Source: Prolixibacteraceae bacterium
GTDB lineage: Bacteria; Bacteroidota; Bacteroidia; Bacteroidales; Prolixibacteraceae
DNA length: 33,690 bases
Direction: 5' to 3'
NCBI GenBank assembly: GCA_016931385.1
Contig: JAFGEV010000356.1
Location: forward strand, 1 to 33,690
Shown: piece by piece, positions 9,446 to 17,059 of the stretch
Position numbering within the stretch: position 1 is the stretch's first letter
Layout: each line of letters begins with the position of its first letter
Notes under the pieces: model-generated
Databases searched by the model: none
Told to the model about the DNA's origin: nothing
What the model saw: only the letters and a program-made list of their open reading frames with translations
Made by a program: the position numbers and the translations under genes

Positions 9446-9477
9446 AAAAAAAGGGGCTAACCGAAGTAGTGCCCCTT
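9446..9477 (-). terminator. Intrinsic terminator of the 2-oxoacid oxidoreductase operon
   Basis: Read on the minus strand: a GGGGC/GCCCC stem (9471-9475 with 9453-9457) extended by flanking A/T pairs, a loop containing TTCGG, then seven T (9452-9446). It begins about 28 bases after the gamma-subunit stop codon, so it ends the long minus-strand metabolic transcript. Confidence 0.85.
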
Positions 9478-9504
9478 CATAACCAAATCCGGAAACCCCA
9501 GAAA

Positions 9505-10050
9505 CTATTGTACTTCCACCAATGCTTCTTCGCCCATTTCCAATGCAGCAAGGTTCATGGGTATTAACTTGTGATGCCTTTCGGGTAACGACTTTTCAAG
9601 TCCCTTCTTAACATTTTCCATTTTAACAATGGGCTTGGCCTTTAAAAAAGCCCCCAAAACGATCATGTTAAAAATTTTAGGCTGCCCTTTTTCAGCAGCC
9701 ATCTGGGTTGCATCAATTTTATAGATTTTTATATCGGTACGCGCAGGCTCTTTAATAATTCCGTTTGGATCGTATAACAAAGTGCCGCCTGGTTTCACTT
9801 TGCTTTCAAACTTATCGAGCGACTGCTGGTTAAGGATGATCGCCGTGTCGTATAAATTCAATACGGGCGATGAAATCCGGTCGTCGCTCAAAATAACGGT
9901 CACATTGGCTGTGCCCCCTCTCATTTCGGGGCCGTACGAAGGGAACCATGATACTTCCTGATCCTGCATAATTCCTGAATAGGCGAGTATTTTTCCCATC
10001 GAAAGAACACCTTGTCCGCCAAAACCTGCTATGATTATTTCTTCTGTCAT
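9505..10050 (-). CDS. 2-oxoacid:acceptor oxidoreductase, gamma subunit
   Basis: 181 residues, the normal length for a separate gamma subunit of 2-oxoacid:ferredoxin oxidoreductases. The N-terminal IIIAGFGGQGVLSMGKILAY is the family signature; later come YGPEMRGGTANV and the conserved NMIVLGAFL core. The subunit contributes to CoA binding and the dimer core of the enzyme that interconverts 2-oxoacid + CoA + oxidised ferredoxin with acyl-CoA + CO2 + reduced ferredoxin. It is the last gene of the operon, 5 bases after the beta subunit and before a strong terminator. Automatic annotation might call it KorC or VorC; the sequence alone does not fix the substrate. Confidence 0.93.
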   Translation of the reverse strand: MTEEIIIAGFGGQGVLSMGKILAYSGIMQDQEVSWFPSYGPEMRGGTANVTVILSDDRISSPVLNLYDTAIILNQQSLDKFESKVKPGGTLLYDPNGIIKEPARTDIKIYKIDATQMAAEKGQPKIFNMIVLGAFLKAKPIVKMENVKKGLEKSLPERHHKLIPMNLAALEMGEEALVEVQ

Positions 10051-10055
10051 TTTAT

Positions 10056-10871
10056 TTACTTTTTAAGTTTTTGAACTGAGAATTGTTCAAAGCTGTCGCG
10101 TTCGCCATCTTTCAGGTCGCCCAACGGGTAGAAGGGGAACATGTTTTCTTCCATCCATTGGTTTGCAGCAACCGGGTCGATTTTCCAGCCCGAGTTGCAG
10201 GTCGAAACAACCTCGATGAACGAAGTGCCAATGTTCTTTGCCGAGTTTTCGAAGGCTTTCCGGATGGCTTTTTTGCATTTGCGCACATTGGCCGGAGTGT
10301 GAACGCTCTGGCGGGTCACGTAAGCCGCGCCGGGCAACATGGCGAGCAGTTCAGTGATGCGGAGCGGGTAGCCGTTGATGTCGACATTGCGTCCGTAGGG
10401 GCTGGTCGAGGTAACTTGTCCCACCATGGTGGTCGGGGCCATTTGCCCTCCGGTCATTCCGTAGGTAGCGTTGTTAATGAAAATCATCACGATGTTTTCG
10501 CCACGGTTTACGGCATGCATTGTTTCGGCTGTTCCGATGGCTGCAAGGTCGCCATCGCCCTGATACGAGAAAACGTATTTTTTGGGATTAACCCGTTTGT
10601 AACCTGTTGCAACGGCAGGTGCCCTTCCGTGGGCAGCTTCCATCCAGTCGATGTCGATGTAATTATACATCATCACCGAGCAACCTACAGGCGCCACACC
10701 AACAGTTTCTTCCTGTATGTCGAGTTCTTCAATTACTTCGGCAATCAGTTTATGAACTACCCCGTGACTGCATCCGTAGCAGTAATGGAGCGGGGTGTCG
10801 GTCATGATTTTCGATTTCCCGTAAACCTTGTTTTCGGGTTTTATGATATCAGCAAGTTGTAATTCAGCCAT
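10056..10871 (-). CDS. 2-oxoacid:ferredoxin oxidoreductase, beta (TPP-binding) subunit
   Basis: 271 residues, typical for a beta subunit. It carries the thiamine-diphosphate/Mg motif: GDGDLAAIGTAE (residues 105-116) followed by NNATYGMTGGQMAPTT (133-148). CYGCSHG near residue 31 matches the cysteine/histidine segment of KorB/VorA-type proteins. With the alpha subunit it forms the TPP active site where the 2-oxoacid is decarboxylated, or acyl-CoA reductively carboxylated. Only one base separates it from the alpha-subunit gene, so the two are surely co-translated. A long antisense frame (10083-10862) is a shadow. Substrate could be 2-oxoglutarate, branched-chain 2-oxoacids or an aryl pyruvate; the operon context favours the last (inference). 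Confidence 0.94.
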   Translation of the reverse strand: MAELQLADIIKPENKVYGKSKIMTDTPLHYCYGCSHGVVHKLIAEVIEELDIQEETVGVAPVGCSVMMYNYIDIDWMEAAHGRAPAVATGYKRVNPKKYVFSYQGDGDLAAIGTAETMHAVNRGENIVMIFINNATYGMTGGQMAPTTMVGQVTSTSPYGRNVDINGYPLRITELLAMLPGAAYVTRQSVHTPANVRKCKKAIRKAFENSAKNIGTSFIEVVSTCNSGWKIDPVAANQWMEENMFPFYPLGDLKDGERDSFEQFSVQKLKK

Positions 10872-10872
10872 G

Positions 10873-11958
10873 TTAACCTCCTATTAATTTTGTGAGCATT
10901 GCATCGACCACTTCGCCTGGTGTGGCAATAACCCCGCCCATGCGACCAAAATGGTCAACCTTTGTTTTTCCGCTTACGGCCAGCAGGATGTCTTCAATCA
11001 TCTGCCCCGAGTTCATCTCTACCGAAAGGAATCCTTTTACTTTGTCAGCCATTTGATTGATGATTTTTGATGGGAAGGGATAAAGAGTAATTGGCCTGAA
11101 CAAACCTACTTTGTGCCCCTGTTCCCTGAGCAGGTCGACAGCTTTTTGGCTGATACGTGCTGAAACGCCAAAAGCAACAATGATGTATTCGGCATCGTCG
11201 CAATGGATCATTTCGTAACGCACTTCTTCTTCCTGCATTTTTTTATACTTGGCCTGGAAACCCTGGTTGATTATTTCCTGTTTTTCGGCAACCAGCTCAA
11301 GCGATGTTTTTATCGCCCTTTCTCGGTTTGGTTTTTTTCCTGTGGCAGCCCACGATCCGTTCAGCCGTTCAACCTCTTCATCAGTCCAGCGGGGTTTAAA
11401 ATCGCTTAGTTCCACTTTCTCCATCATTTGGCCAATAACGCCATCGGTGAGGATCATTGCCGGATTCCGGTATTTGAAAGAGAGTTCGAAGGCCAGATCG
11501 ACAAAATCGTTCATTTCCTGCACCGATGAAGGGGCAAGTACTATGAGTCTGTAGTCGCCGTGTCCTCCACCTTTTGTTGCCTGAAGATAATCGGCCTGAG
11601 AAGGCTGGATGGTTCCAAGTCCTGGCCCGCCGCGCTGAACATTCACAACTACTCCAGGTAACTCGGCCCCGGCCATGTACGAAATCCCTTCCGACATGAG
11701 GCTTATACCGGGGCTCGATGATGAAGTCATTACTTTTCGGCCTGCTGAAGCTCCGCCGTACATCATGTTAATGGCTGCAACTTCGCTTTCGGCCTGTAAA
11801 ACAACCATGCCTGTTTCTTCCCAGGGCATGCGTGCCATTAATGTTTCCATCACTTCGGACTGAGGGGTGATCGGGTAACCGAAATAAGCATCGCACCCAC
11901 AACGGATAGCTGCTTCGGCAATTACCTCATTCCCTTTCATTAATCGTAATTCTCCCAT
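10873..11958 (-). CDS. 2-oxoacid:ferredoxin oxidoreductase, alpha subunit (VorB/KorA-like)
   Basis: 361 residues, the normal size for VorB/KorA-type alpha subunits without a fused gamma domain. It starts MGELRLMKGNEVIAEAAIRCG, followed by YFGYPITPQSE, a hallmark of this clan. The pyrimidine-binding region has TSSSSPGISLMSEGISY and NVQRGGPGLGTIQPSQADY. The C-terminal half has the transketolase-C-like segment (VGLFRPITLYPFP). Such proteins are commonly labelled 3-methyl-2-oxobutanoate dehydrogenase VorB, but that name is inherited by similarity and does not prove a branched-chain substrate. It follows the ferredoxin subunit by 33 bases. Confidence 0.93.
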   Translation of the reverse strand: MGELRLMKGNEVIAEAAIRCGCDAYFGYPITPQSEVMETLMARMPWEETGMVVLQAESEVAAINMMYGGASAGRKVMTSSSSPGISLMSEGISYMAGAELPGVVVNVQRGGPGLGTIQPSQADYLQATKGGGHGDYRLIVLAPSSVQEMNDFVDLAFELSFKYRNPAMILTDGVIGQMMEKVELSDFKPRWTDEEVERLNGSWAATGKKPNRERAIKTSLELVAEKQEIINQGFQAKYKKMQEEEVRYEMIHCDDAEYIIVAFGVSARISQKAVDLLREQGHKVGLFRPITLYPFPSKIINQMADKVKGFLSVEMNSGQMIEDILLAVSGKTKVDHFGRMGGVIATPGEVVDAMLTKLIGG

Positions 11959-11991
11959 TATATGGTATTTTTTAAATGATTACTAACTGAT

Positions 11992-12231
11992 TTAATCTTG
12001 CTCTACCGGAACTTTTACCCTGTAAACGGTAATGCAACTGTCGGGGCAAACCATCCCGCAATTCATACAGCCAATACAATTTTCAGGGCTTACCATGTGT
12101 GAATAATGGTAACCCTTGCTGTTTACCTCCTTGTGAAGGCCCAGCACATTTTCAGGGCATGCAACCACACAAAGGTTGCATCCCTTGCAACATTCCTGGT
12201 CTACTACTACTGCTCCTCTAACTTTCGCCAT
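11992..12231 (-). CDS. 4Fe-4S ferredoxin-type delta subunit of the 2-oxoacid oxidoreductase
   Basis: 79 residues with two 4Fe-4S cluster motifs: CCKGCNLCVVACP and CIGCMNCGMVCP, each CxxCxxCxxxCP. This is the small delta subunit that passes electrons between the TPP site and soluble ferredoxin in four-subunit enzymes. It heads the oxidoreductase part of the operon, 29 bases after the aminotransferase gene and 33 before the alpha subunit. Its order (delta, alpha, beta, gamma) is that of many anaerobic KOR/VOR loci. Confidence 0.93.
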   Translation of the reverse strand: MAKVRGAVVVDQECCKGCNLCVVACPENVLGLHKEVNSKGYHYSHMVSPENCIGCMNCGMVCPDSCITVYRVKVPVEQD

Positions 12232-12260
12232 AATTCATAATATTAATGATTTCATTTTTA

Positions 12261-13580
12261 TTATTTTACCGGATGATCGGCCCGGAATTGTTTTAACCTT
12301 GTTTCCAGATCGTTAAATTGTTCGGGTTTTACAGGGGCAACACAAGCCCTTAACCCTTCCTTTTTGCTGCCTGTACTTAAAAGTGTAATGCCGCTAATGC
12401 CGTAATGTAAAAGTTCGTAAAGCAATTTTCCTGCTTTCATTCCGGGGTAGCTAAGCGTAAAGTAAAATCCGTCGGCAATGTCGCGGTCAACGTCCCTGTC
12501 ATATAAAATTTGGAACTGGTTATCCCTGAAAAGTTTTTTCATAATGCTGGCGCGCCGGCCGTATTCTTTAACTTCATCAATAAAGTTGAATTCTCCATTG
12601 TTTGCTGCTTTCAAAATAGCAGCCATTGCATATTGTGTCGAGTGGGTTACTCCCGACGAAAGGGCATACAGGGCACGGTATATAACCGCGTTGCCGAAGC
12701 CTTTGATCATCATACGGCTTTCGAGGCTGGGGTAGTTGCGGTTGAAAAGTTTGTCTGACATTACAATTGTTGAAATCCGTTGTCCGGCATACGAAAATAT
12801 TTTTGATGCTGAAATGAATAACACATAATTGTTGGTATAGTTTGCTACTGAAGCCTGATATGGGGGAATGCCCGGTTTTGAAATATTAATCCTGAAATCC
12901 ATGCCAAAGTAAGCGAGGTCTTCCATTACGATTACATCGTATTTATCGGCAGCTTCGGCAATGATCTGCAGTTCTTCTTCTGTGAAACAAATCCAGGTAG
13001 GGTTGTTGGGGTTTGAGTAAATAACTGAATGAATGTTTCCTTTTGAAAAATACGATTCAAGTTTATCCCTGAGTTTTTCCCCTCTGAAATGGTATACGTC
13101 AAACGATTCGAATTTGCTGCCCATGACCATGAACTGCTGTTTTTGTACCGGAAAACCTGGGTCGATAAAAAGTGCAGTGTCTTTCTTTTCGTCACAGCAC
13201 GATGCTACCCTGAATAGGGCATAGGTTCCCTGCATCGATCCGGTTGAGGGGACACAATGTTCAGGTTTAACGTCAATGCCCATAAAGTTTTTTACGAAAC
13301 GGGCTGTCTCGAATTTAATTTCAGGAATGCCGTTTATATTGGGATAAATTGAGGCCACGCCTTTTTTCAATGCTTCAATTTCGGCTTCAATCCCGATTTG
13401 AACCGGGGGAAGGCCGGGTACGCCCATTTCCATCCGCACAAAGCGAACTCCTGTGTCGGCCTGAATCATATCAACAACTTGTACAACTTCGCGAATCGAA
13501 GCTTTGTTCAGGTCGGTCAGGTTGAGTTTTTCAAGGTTCGACCTTATTATTTCTTTATTTATTGGTATTGTGCTATTCAT
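12261..13580 (-). CDS. PLP-dependent class I/II aminotransferase
   Basis: 439 residues from MNSTIPINKE at 13580, chosen because it leaves 7 bases after the pheA stop; earlier in-frame starts (13595, 13622) would overlap pheA. Fold-type I features: SNPNNPTW (residues 189-196), EDLAYFGMD for the cofactor-ring Asp (about 221), and SASKIFSYAGQR with the PLP lysine at about 260. A C-terminal LRACVAP contains the likely carboxylate-binding Arg. In this operon the natural substrate pair is phenylpyruvate/phenylalanine (and possibly other aromatic 2-oxoacids) with glutamate as donor; that is inference from context. It is longer than the usual AspC/MalY-like enzyme seen beside pheA. Confidence 0.9.
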   Translation of the reverse strand: MNSTIPINKEIIRSNLEKLNLTDLNKASIREVVQVVDMIQADTGVRFVRMEMGVPGLPPVQIGIEAEIEALKKGVASIYPNINGIPEIKFETARFVKNFMGIDVKPEHCVPSTGSMQGTYALFRVASCCDEKKDTALFIDPGFPVQKQQFMVMGSKFESFDVYHFRGEKLRDKLESYFSKGNIHSVIYSNPNNPTWICFTEEELQIIAEAADKYDVIVMEDLAYFGMDFRINISKPGIPPYQASVANYTNNYVLFISASKIFSYAGQRISTIVMSDKLFNRNYPSLESRMMIKGFGNAVIYRALYALSSGVTHSTQYAMAAILKAANNGEFNFIDEVKEYGRRASIMKKLFRDNQFQILYDRDVDRDIADGFYFTLSYPGMKAGKLLYELLHYGISGITLLSTGSKKEGLRACVAPVKPEQFNDLETRLKQFRADHPVK

Positions 13581-13587
13581 GATTTGC

Positions 13588-14436
13588 TCAGGCATCGTAA
13601 ATTTTCCGTTCACCTCGTACATATTCTCCTAAAATGGTAAGGCTGGTACAGTTTTTCAATACTTTATGGATTGCATGTTCATAATTTTCAAGATTTTCCC
13701 ATTCAATATCCACGTGAAAGGAATATTCATCAGGTTTTCCAATGATTGGAACTGATTGAATCTTTGTCAGATTGATCTGGTTTTCGGCAAAAATGTTTAA
13801 AACTTTGGCCAGAGCCCCGTAAAAGTGCCCAACTTCAAAACAAAGGGATGCTTTGTTCGCTTCTTTATTTACCCGATTATGTTTTGAAAGGATCAGGAAA
13901 CGGGTGTAATTCTTTTTGTTGGTTTCTACACCTTTTTCAAGAATTTCAAGTCCATAGATTTTTGCCGACCGGGCATTTCCAATGGCAGCAATATTGTTTA
14001 ATTTATTTTTTGCAATATTCCTGACAGCTCCTGCGGTATCGAAGCTATCGTCGAGGGTTATTTCGCCAAATTCTGAATCGATGTATTCGGCACACTGTTT
14101 TAATGCAATCGGATGGGAGTGGATTTCCTTTATGTCTTCCTTTTTCACTCCCGCCAATACCAGCAGGTTCATTTGAATATGAAGGTATATTTCACCAATT
14201 ATTTTCAGATGGAAATCCCGCATCAGGCTGTAGTTTTCAAGCAGGCTGCCAGCAATGGCATTCTCGATGGCCATAACCGCGAAGTCGACCTGGTCGGTAT
14301 CGACCAACTGGCATACTTTCCTGAAAGTACGGCATTCGATTATTTCAATTTTTTCATTAACGAAGTACCTTTGAGCGGCATCCTCGTGAAATGAACCAAC
14401 AACTCCCTGAATTGCAATTTTCTTCATTTTTTCCAT
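13588..14436 (-). CDS. pheA: Prephenate dehydratase with C-terminal ACT domain
   Basis: About 282 residues from MEKMKKIAIQGVVGSFHEDAA (14436; MKKIAIQ at 14427 is an equal choice). The reading frame is open to 14523, but the extra N-terminus would be encoded by the terminator hairpin, so it is rejected. The enzyme converts prephenate to phenylpyruvate, the committed step to phenylalanine. The catalytic domain is present, with the TRF motif (NYTRFLIL) and AVMAIENAIAGSLLENY. The C-terminal ACT domain has GALAKVL and LTKIQSVPI, where many proteobacterial enzymes have ESRP; the IQS form is, to my knowledge, usual in Bacteroidota. There is no chorismate mutase domain. It is the first structural gene after a Phe-rich leader and terminator, so expression is likely attenuated by phenylalanine; the ACT domain suggests feedback inhibition as well. 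Confidence 0.95.
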   Translation of the reverse strand: MEKMKKIAIQGVVGSFHEDAAQRYFVNEKIEIIECRTFRKVCQLVDTDQVDFAVMAIENAIAGSLLENYSLMRDFHLKIIGEIYLHIQMNLLVLAGVKKEDIKEIHSHPIALKQCAEYIDSEFGEITLDDSFDTAGAVRNIAKNKLNNIAAIGNARSAKIYGLEILEKGVETNKKNYTRFLILSKHNRVNKEANKASLCFEVGHFYGALAKVLNIFAENQINLTKIQSVPIIGKPDEYSFHVDIEWENLENYEHAIHKVLKNCTSLTILGEYVRGERKIYDA

Positions 14437-14470
14437 TTTCGAGTCATTTATTTTCGGGCTTTTGCCCGGT

Positions 14471-14500
14471 AAAAAAAAACCCGGGACTTTACCCGGGTTT
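14471..14500 (-). terminator. Attenuator terminator before pheA
   Basis: On the minus strand AAACCCGGG (14500-14492), a 6-base loop TAAAGT, and CCCGGGTTT (14485-14477) form a perfect 9-bp stem that runs into nine consecutive T (14479-14471). This is a textbook intrinsic terminator, placed 35 bases before the pheA start and 20 bases after the leader-peptide stop. A second small hairpin, CGGGC/GCCCG (14468-14455), follows immediately. Confidence 0.92.
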
Positions 14501-14519
14501 AGATAATATGATTTGGTAA

Positions 14520-14573
14520 TCACTCCTCCGGGAACAATTTAAGCCTGCTAAAAGCAAAAAACAAATAACCCAT
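14520..14573 (-). CDS. Phe-rich leader peptide of the pheA operon
   Basis: A 17-codon ORF reading MGYLFFAFSRLKLFPEE with a TGA stop. Four of 17 residues are Phe (positions 5, 6, 8, 14) and one is Tyr; two Phe codons are adjacent. It ends 20 bases before the intrinsic terminator and lies in the otherwise gene-free gap between the ACT-domain gene and pheA. Size, Phe content and position match leader peptides such as E. coli pheL, although the sequence is unrelated. No Shine-Dalgarno sequence is seen, as is usual in this phylum. Too short for ordinary gene finders. Confidence 0.82.
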   Translation of the reverse strand: MGYLFFAFSRLKLFPEE

Positions 14574-14754
14574 TAATTGAGCCATAACCAAATCACTTTA
14601 TTTATAAATTTTTCTCCCATGAAATGTGAGAAACTTACATTTCAATGGAAGTATCGATTTTCCAGGGGCTGAAAATAAACAAAAACAATACATTTGAAAA
14701 AAAAAAATTAATATTTATCAGTCTCTGTTAAATTATTTCAAATATTATTCTTGT

Positions 14755-15180
14755 TTATATTTTGTATAAGTCGCTGGAATTTAACAGTTCAAGCTTATGG
14801 TTCTGTAGTGTATTGATGCATTTTTGAACATTTGCCGGTCTTATTACAATATTCGCACTTTTACCTGTCGAGAATGCATACATGTATTCAATGGCGATGT
14901 TTTCTGCCTCGAGAATTTTCAGCGCTTTTGCAAGCGCCCCTGGTTCATTGGGGCATATCAGGCATACTACATCAGTAAGTTGAACTGAAAAATTGTTTTC
15001 TTTCAAAATTCTTAAGGCTTTGTCGGGATTCGAAACCACAGCCCTCAAAATGCCAAAATCGCTGGTGTCGGCAATGCTGAAGGCGGTCATGTTAATACCG
15101 GCATTGCCCAGCAAACCGGCTACCTCGCTTAAGCGGCCCGATTTGTTTTCAAGGAATACGGAAAGTTGTTTTATGATCAT
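14755..15180 (-). CDS. Tandem ACT-domain protein
   Basis: 141 residues made almost entirely of two ACT domains: residues 1-68 (SVFLENKSGRLSEVAGLLGNAGINMTA) and 69-141 (VVCLICPNEPGALAKALKILEAENIAIEYMY). ACT domains bind amino acids and usually act as allosteric modules. Free-standing double-ACT proteins of this size often sit beside phenylacetate-CoA ligase genes, as here (75 bases downstream of paaK, same strand). Likely role: sensing an aromatic or other amino acid and modulating a partner, perhaps PaaK or the oxidoreductase. Partner and ligand are not shown by the sequence. The 180-base gap after it leads into the Phe leader; no separate promoter matching the Bacteroidota consensus was found there. 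Confidence 0.88.
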   Translation of the reverse strand: MIIKQLSVFLENKSGRLSEVAGLLGNAGINMTAFSIADTSDFGILRAVVSNPDKALRILKENNFSVQLTDVVCLICPNEPGALAKALKILEAENIAIEYMYAFSTGKSANIVIRPANVQKCINTLQNHKLELLNSSDLYKI

Positions 15181-15255
15181 GATACTTTTTTTTGATGAGT
15201 TTACTTAAATGGAGATGCCATTATTTATACATTATAATAATTAATATATGTGCAA

Positions 15256-16554
15256 TTATGTCTGACGTTTATCAATTACCCGCTTAGCTTTTCCGGCAGT
15301 GCGTTCAATGGTGCGGGGTTCAACGAGTTGTACGGTTACCGAAATGCCAAGCGTGCTTTCAATGTTCGATTTTATTTTTTTCGAAAGGTTTTGCAGTTCC
15401 TTTATTTCATCAGAAAAGAACTGTTCCTGAACTTCAACCTGTACTTTTAATGTGTCGAGGTTGCCTTCCCTTTCTACAATTAATAAATAATGTGGCTCTG
15501 TTTCGCTCATTTCGAGCAGTACACTTTCAATTTGTGATGGAAATACGTTTACTCCCCTGATGATCAGCATGTCGTCGGAGCGTCCTTTGCATTTCTCCAT
15601 TCTTACCAGCGTACGTCCGCATTCACATTGGTCAAATATCAGGCGTGTCAGGTCGCGTGTGCGGTAACGCAGAAGGGGGATACCTTCCTTTGAAATGGTT
15701 GAAAACACCAGTTCCCCGATCTCTCCCGGGGGGAGGGGTTGAAGGGTTTCCGGATCGATTATTTCTGGGTAGAAATGGTCTTCGTTAACATGCATCCCGG
15801 CCTGATATGTGCATTCGCAGGATACACCTGGTCCAACTATTTCACTCAATCCATAAATATCGATTGCTTTGATCTTGAGTTTCTGCTCAATTTCTTTTCG
15901 CATGCTTTCCGACCAGGGCTCGGCTCCGAATATCCCTACGCGAAGTTTAAGGCTGGCCGGGTCAATTCCCATCTCGTTTAAAACCTCGGCTATGTACAGT
16001 GCATACGAGGGGGTACAACAAATAACAGTGCTGCCAAAATCCTGCATGAGTTGTATCTGTTTCTGGGTATTTCCTCCAGAAATGGGGATGGCCGTTGCCC
16101 CAAGGTGTTCTGTGCCGTAATGCAGGCCCAAACCACCGGTAAACAATCCATAACCATAAGCTACCTGAACCATGTCGTTTTGAGTTAAGCCTGCCATGCA
16201 TAAACACCGGGCAACATTTTCGGACCACATTTCAATGTCGTTTTTTGAATACCCAACAACTGTTGGTCTTCCGGTTGTGCCCGAAGAGGCGTGTACCCTA
16301 ATGATTTGATCCATCGGAAGGGCAAATGTCCCAAAAGGATAGTTGTTCCTTAAATCGTCCTTATTAGTAAAAGGCAATTTTGATATATCATCGATTGAAA
16401 GGATATCGGAAGGTTTTATTCCTGATGAATCCATTTTCTTTCGGTAGTAAGGCACATTTTTATAAACCCGGTTTACGGTATTTATTAATCTTTCTGATTG
16501 AATTTTGGAAATAATTTCCCGGGGTGCGCATTCAATTTCTTTCGTCCAAAACAT
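15256..16554 (-). CDS. paaK: Phenylacetate-CoA ligase family protein
   Basis: 432 residues, the usual PaaK length. An AMP-forming adenylation enzyme: ATP loop [15 protein letters not shown] (residues 88-102), [29 protein letters not shown], and the C-terminal region with [20 protein letters not shown] and a late lysine in [14 protein letters not shown]. The family makes phenylacetyl-CoA (or other aryl-acetyl-CoA) from the acid, ATP and CoA. In anaerobes paaK often accompanies indolepyruvate or other aryl-pyruvate ferredoxin oxidoreductases, where it activates aryl acids for reductive carboxylation or runs in reverse. Here it is first in the minus-strand cluster with an ACT protein, pheA, an aminotransferase and a 2-oxoacid oxidoreductase. 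Indoleacetate and 4-hydroxyphenylacetate are alternative substrates. Confidence 0.92.
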   Translation of the reverse strand: MFWTKEIECAPREIISKIQSERLINTVNRVYKNVPYYRKKMDSSGIKPSDILSIDDISKLPFTNKDDLRNNYPFGTFALPMDQIIRVHASSGTTGRPTVVGYSKNDIEMWSENVARCLCMAGLTQNDMVQVAYGYGLFTGGLGLHYGTEHLGATAIPISGGNTQKQIQLMQDFGSTVICCTPSYALYIAEVLNEMGIDPASLKLRVGIFGAEPWSESMRKEIEQKLKIKAIDIYGLSEIVGPGVSCECTYQAGMHVNEDHFYPEIIDPETLQPLPPGEIGELVFSTISKEGIPLLRYRTRDLTRLIFDQCECGRTLVRMEKCKGRSDDMLIIRGVNVFPSQIESVLLEMSETEPHYLLIVEREGNLDTLKVQVEVQEQFFSDEIKELQNLSKKIKSNIESTLGISVTVQLVEPRTIERTAGKAKRVIDKRQT

Positions 16555-16940
16555 TATCTCACCAATTAATTATGTTATATACAGAAAATGTATACAATAA
16601 TATATAATGTTTCCTAAATAACCCAGTAAGATTTAAAATCATCTAAAACGAATTGAAAATGTCAAAAAGATGTTAAAAACACATTACAACAAGATAAAAG
16701 ATATTGAATTAATGTTAACAAAGAAAATAAATGACAAAAAAATAAATTAAATGACATTAGGTAAAATAAAATGATATTTACAGAATTAAAAAGTGTAATA
16801 AAATATAAAAAAGACAATAAAAGGTATAAAAAATCATTATAAAACGAAGAATAAACAATAAATAATCAATTAAGCCCCCTTTAAATTTTTTTAAAATGTA
16901 AAAAAAGCATTAATAATTACGAATTGCCCCTAAAAAATAA
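16555..16940. other. AT-rich divergent intergenic region
   Basis: No gene. The stretch between paaK (leftward) and torF (rightward) is extremely AT-rich, and the plus strand is dominated by A rather than T (for example 16741-16860). It must contain the paaK promoter, but no match to TTTG-N19-TAnnTTTG was found on the minus strand. The A-rich tract could act as an upstream (UP-like) element for the torF promoter. Confidence 0.6.
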
Positions 16941-16971
16941 TTTGGATAATAAAAAAAATAAAATACTTTTG
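16941..16971 (+). promoter_or_regulatory. Bacteroidota-type housekeeping promoter of the torF-glnB-amt operon
   Basis: TTTG at 16941-16944 and TACTTTTG at 16964-16971 are separated by exactly 19 bases, matching the -33 TTTG / -7 TAnnTTTG consensus of the phylum's primary sigma factor. Expected transcript start is a few bases after 16971, giving an untranslated leader of about 80 bases before torF. No sigma-54-type element was seen. Confidence 0.75.
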
Positions 16972-17059
16972 AACCGTGATCAGAAATAATGAACTTGTTT
17001 TGAATAATGTGTTAAGGGAAAAAGGAATTTATAATGTGTATAACTAAAAATTTATTGCT

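Larger units (their letters stand above)
14471..14595 (-). promoter_or_regulatory. Phenylalanine-responsive transcription attenuator (leader region)
   Basis: The region combines a Phe-rich leader ORF, a terminator and possible alternative pairings. TGATTTGGT just upstream of the leader ATG (14595-14587) is exactly complementary to ACCAAATCA just after the leader stop (14517-14509). CCCGG in the leader's Phe-Pro-Glu codons (14532-14528) is complementary to CCGGG in the 5' arm of the terminator (14496-14492). A ribosome stalled at the early Phe codons would leave both free to pair and disturb the terminator; a ribosome at the stop codon would cover both and let the terminator form. The pairings are seen; the mechanism is inference by analogy with E. 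coli pheL. Confidence 0.75.

Noticed and set aside
10083-10862. Long antisense frame (259 codons, plus strand) over the beta-subunit gene
   Set aside because: It mirrors a highly conserved oxidoreductase gene with clear TPP motifs; its own translation has no recognisable domain and biased composition typical of a reverse-strand shadow.
14437-14523. N-terminal extension of PheA up to 14523
   Set aside because: The codons would translate the terminator hairpin and T-run; family starts align with MKKIAIQGVVG.
16555-16940. Sigma-54 promoter or nitrogen-regulator site before the ammonium operon
   Set aside because: No GG-N10-GC type element was found; the TTTG/TACTTTTG pair is a sufficient promoter.
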